The notes under the pieces are model-generated. The model saw nothing but the letters and a program-made list of their open reading frames with translations, ran no database searches and was not told the origin of the DNA. Positions 62,440-64,000 of a stretch of DNA of 64,000 nt are shown in pieces. Numbering within the stretch: position 1 is the stretch's first letter; the number at the start of each line of letters is the position of its first letter. The position numbers and the translations under genes are program-made. The stretch covers positions 3,472,001 through 3,536,000 of the forward strand of contig NZ_CP031423.1 in the NCBI RefSeq assembly GCF_003991875.1. Reading direction: 5' to 3'. Source of the DNA: Microbacterium lemovicicum (lineage in GTDB: Bacteria; Actinomycetota; Actinomycetes; Actinomycetales; Microbacteriaceae).

Positions 62440-63251
62440 CCACCGCAGCCCCCACCGACCGCGTCAGCCTCGACCGTCAGGTGCCGCCCCTGGGCGGCTT
62501 CACCCTCACCTACCTCGCCATCGAGCTGAGGCGCAAGCTGCGCAACCGGCGCACGCTCATCTTCACCGTGATCTTCCCGGTGGTGATGTACCTCATCATC
62601 GGCCTGCCCATGATCGACGAGCAGCTCACCGCGACGCCGATCTCGCAGGGCGGCCCCTCGGTGGCCGCGTACATCATGGTGTCGATGGCCATGTACGGCG
62701 CGATGATGTCGGCCACTCAGACCGGTGCCGCCGTGGCCGTGGAGCGGGCCCAGGGCTGGAGCCGCCAGCTGCGCCTCACGCCTCTCAACCCGGTCGTCAA
62801 CGTCGTGATCAAGATGATCGCGGGCATGATCTTCGGGCTGCTGGCCATCGTCGGGACCTACATCGCCGGCGCCGCCAGCGGCATCGACCTGAACGCCGGG
62901 CAGTGGATCTCGACGGGGCTGGCCGCCTGGCTGCTCGCGGGTGCGGTCTTCACCGCCCTCGGACTCTTCGTCGGCTACATCACGCCGGGTGAGAACGCCG
63001 CGCAGATCACCAGCCTGGCGATCGTGCTCTTCGCCTTCATCGGCGGGCTGTTCTACCCGGTCGAGGGCATGCCCGACTTCATGCAGGTCATCGCATCCTT
63101 CACCCCGGTCTACGGCATCAGTCAGATCGCCCGCGCACCGCTGACCGGCGCCGGTGTCGACCTGCTGTGGTTCGTCAACGCCATCGCGTGGCTGGCCATC
63201 TTCGTCGGCGGCACGGTCTGGGCCTTCCGCCGCGATACCAAACGGGTCTGA
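62436..63251 (+). CDS. ABC-2 type permease
   Basis: A 271-residue permease with six helices, including NRRTLIFTVIFPVVMYLIIG and the C-terminal FIGGLFYPVEGMPDFMQVI and FTPVYGISQIARAPL features of DrrB/ABC-2 proteins. Partner of the ATPase encoded just upstream. Confidence 0.93.
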   Translation: MTTAAPTDRVSLDRQVPPLGGFTLTYLAIELRRKLRNRRTLIFTVIFPVVMYLIIGLPMIDEQLTATPISQGGPSVAAYIMVSMAMYGAMMSATQTGAAVAVERAQGWSRQLRLTPLNPVVNVVIKMIAGMIFGLLAIVGTYIAGAASGIDLNAGQWISTGLAAWLLAGAVFTALGLFVGYITPGENAAQITSLAIVLFAFIGGLFYPVEGMPDFMQVIASFTPVYGISQIARAPLTGAGVDLLWFVNAIAWLAIFVGGTVWAFRRDTKRV

Positions 63252-63336
63252 CACGCGGACACCCCGCCTCATCCGCCCGGCAGGCGGATGACACACCACC
63301 GCGGCTCCGCCGCAGGACGGATCTAGGGTGAGGCAC

Positions 63337-64000
63337 ATGGACAGGGCCTACCTCCCCTCGCGCGATGCGCGGATGGAGCGCGCATCCGAGACCCGCCGGT
63401 TCGGGCCGGGCTGGCCGGTGCGGGCGGCCGCCGACGGCCCCGACCCGATCGCCGTCTTCCCGGCCGTCCTGTGGTCGCGCGGATCGCGCAGCTGGTACAT
63501 CGGCGCGGTGTTCTCGTCGCTGTGGATGGTCTCGGTCGGGCAGGCTGTGATCGAGGCGAGTCCGTCTGCGGCGTCAGCGACCGCCGGCATCCTGTTCGTC
63601 GTCCTCTTCAACCTCGCGTTCCTCATCGCGGCGCCGATCGCCTGGACGCTCGGCTCCCGTGGACGCCTGATCGTGTGCGCCGCGCTGCTGGCGCTGACAT
63701 TCGTCCTCACCCCGTGGCTGGGATGGAGCATCACCGGGATGTGGACCTACGTCGGCGTCATCGTCGGCATGGCGGTGCTGCCGTGGCGGACGACCTGGCT
63801 GGTGATCGGCGGGCTCGCCGCCGTCGACCTGGCCGGCGAGGTCGCTGTGGCGGGCGCCTGGGACGATTCGCTCCTGTTCGGCCCGGCCATCATCCTGTCG
63901 ATCTCGATGATGATGGCCGCCTTCGCCCGCACGATCGCCGCCGTGAACCAGCTGCGTGCCACGCAGGACCGCATGGCCGTGCTGGCCGCAGAGCGCGAGC
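63337..64000 (+). CDS. Sensor histidine kinase, N-terminal part (cut by window end)
   Basis: Open from the ATG at 63337 to the window end (221 codons). Residues visible are a short N-terminus and about five helices (for example FVVLFNLAFLIAAPIAWTL and MWTYVGVIVGMAVLP), then the start of a cytoplasmic helix (TIAAVNQLRATQDRMAVLAA) that leads into a HisKA_3 domain in DesK/NarL-type kinases. Such kinases with a LuxR regulator often follow DrrAB-type exporters. Leaderless-style start (TAGGGT seven bases before ATG). Confidence 0.8.
   Translation, partial: MDRAYLPSRDARMERASETRRFGPGWPVRAAADGPDPIAVFPAVLWSRGSRSWYIGAVFSSLWMVSVGQAVIEASPSAASATAGILFVVLFNLAFLIAAPIAWTLGSRGRLIVCAALLALTFVLTPWLGWSITGMWTYVGVIVGMAVLPWRTTWLVIGGLAAVDLAGEVAVAGAWDDSLLFGPAIILSISMMMAAFARTIAAVNQLRATQDRMAVLAAERE

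Overview
The window is high-GC actinobacterial DNA. Protein sequences, gene order (rpsF-ssb-rpsR-rplI near dnaB), abundant leaderless-looking starts and the recurrent word GGATGCC/GGCATCC suggest Microbacteriaceae, most likely a Microbacterium-like species; this is inferred from memory of the group, not from a search. I saw no rRNA, tRNA, CRISPR array, transposase or prophage genes.

Layout. 1-8.2 kb: the 3' end of ohr, two paralogous beta-lactamase-fold lipoproteins (572-1873 and 6819-8144), each followed by an array of palindromic repeats, and between them a Ser/Gly/Asp-rich secreted protein coupled to a NarL-type two-component system, plus an unrecognised secreted protein. 8.2-22.1 kb: a metabolic locus. 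Nine tightly overlapping genes on the minus strand encode a peptide-type ABC importer, an alpha/beta hydrolase, a MarR regulator, a class III CoA-transferase and two 2-hydroxyacyl-CoA-dehydratase-like subunits that lack most or all Fe-S cysteines. A divergent plus-strand set encodes an alpha/beta hydrolase-domain protein, a CapA-type phosphoesterase and an SDR. This is the best candidate for an undescribed pathway.

22.2-34.5 kb: a SulP transporter with a divergent MerR gene, aldo/keto reductase, TspO-like membrane protein, a VOC-RibA-MarR operon with a clear dyad operator, an NAD-epimerase-like protein, a DUF3054 protein, a class II photolyase, a ThrE exporter and a PucR-type regulator. 34.7-45.6 kb: an XRE-NB-ARC-TPR STAND protein, DyP peroxidase, a chloroperoxidase-like hydrolase, flavin/F420-type oxidases, and an ECF sigma/anti-sigma pair facing a CHRD-domain surface protein and a broken class F sortase. 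Two matching ECF promoters (TGAAC-N17-CGTA) explain the latter region.

45.6-52.4 kb: the replication/ribosomal cluster rpsF-ssb-rpsR-rplI...dnaB, interrupted by two opposite-strand surface-protein genes. One is a chaplin-like protein with 31 Pro-Gly-Thr repeats and an LAxTG anchor. A cluster of DnaA-box-like sites lies upstream of dnaB. 52.6-64 kb: two hypothetical proteins, a TMEM175-type channel, a second peptide ABC importer with an internal terminator after the binding-protein gene, and an ABC exporter operon running into a truncated histidine kinase.

Dispersed repeats: a 58-bp palindrome occurs four times. A 47-bp imperfect palindrome occurs in four loci, in places as a 104-bp-period array.
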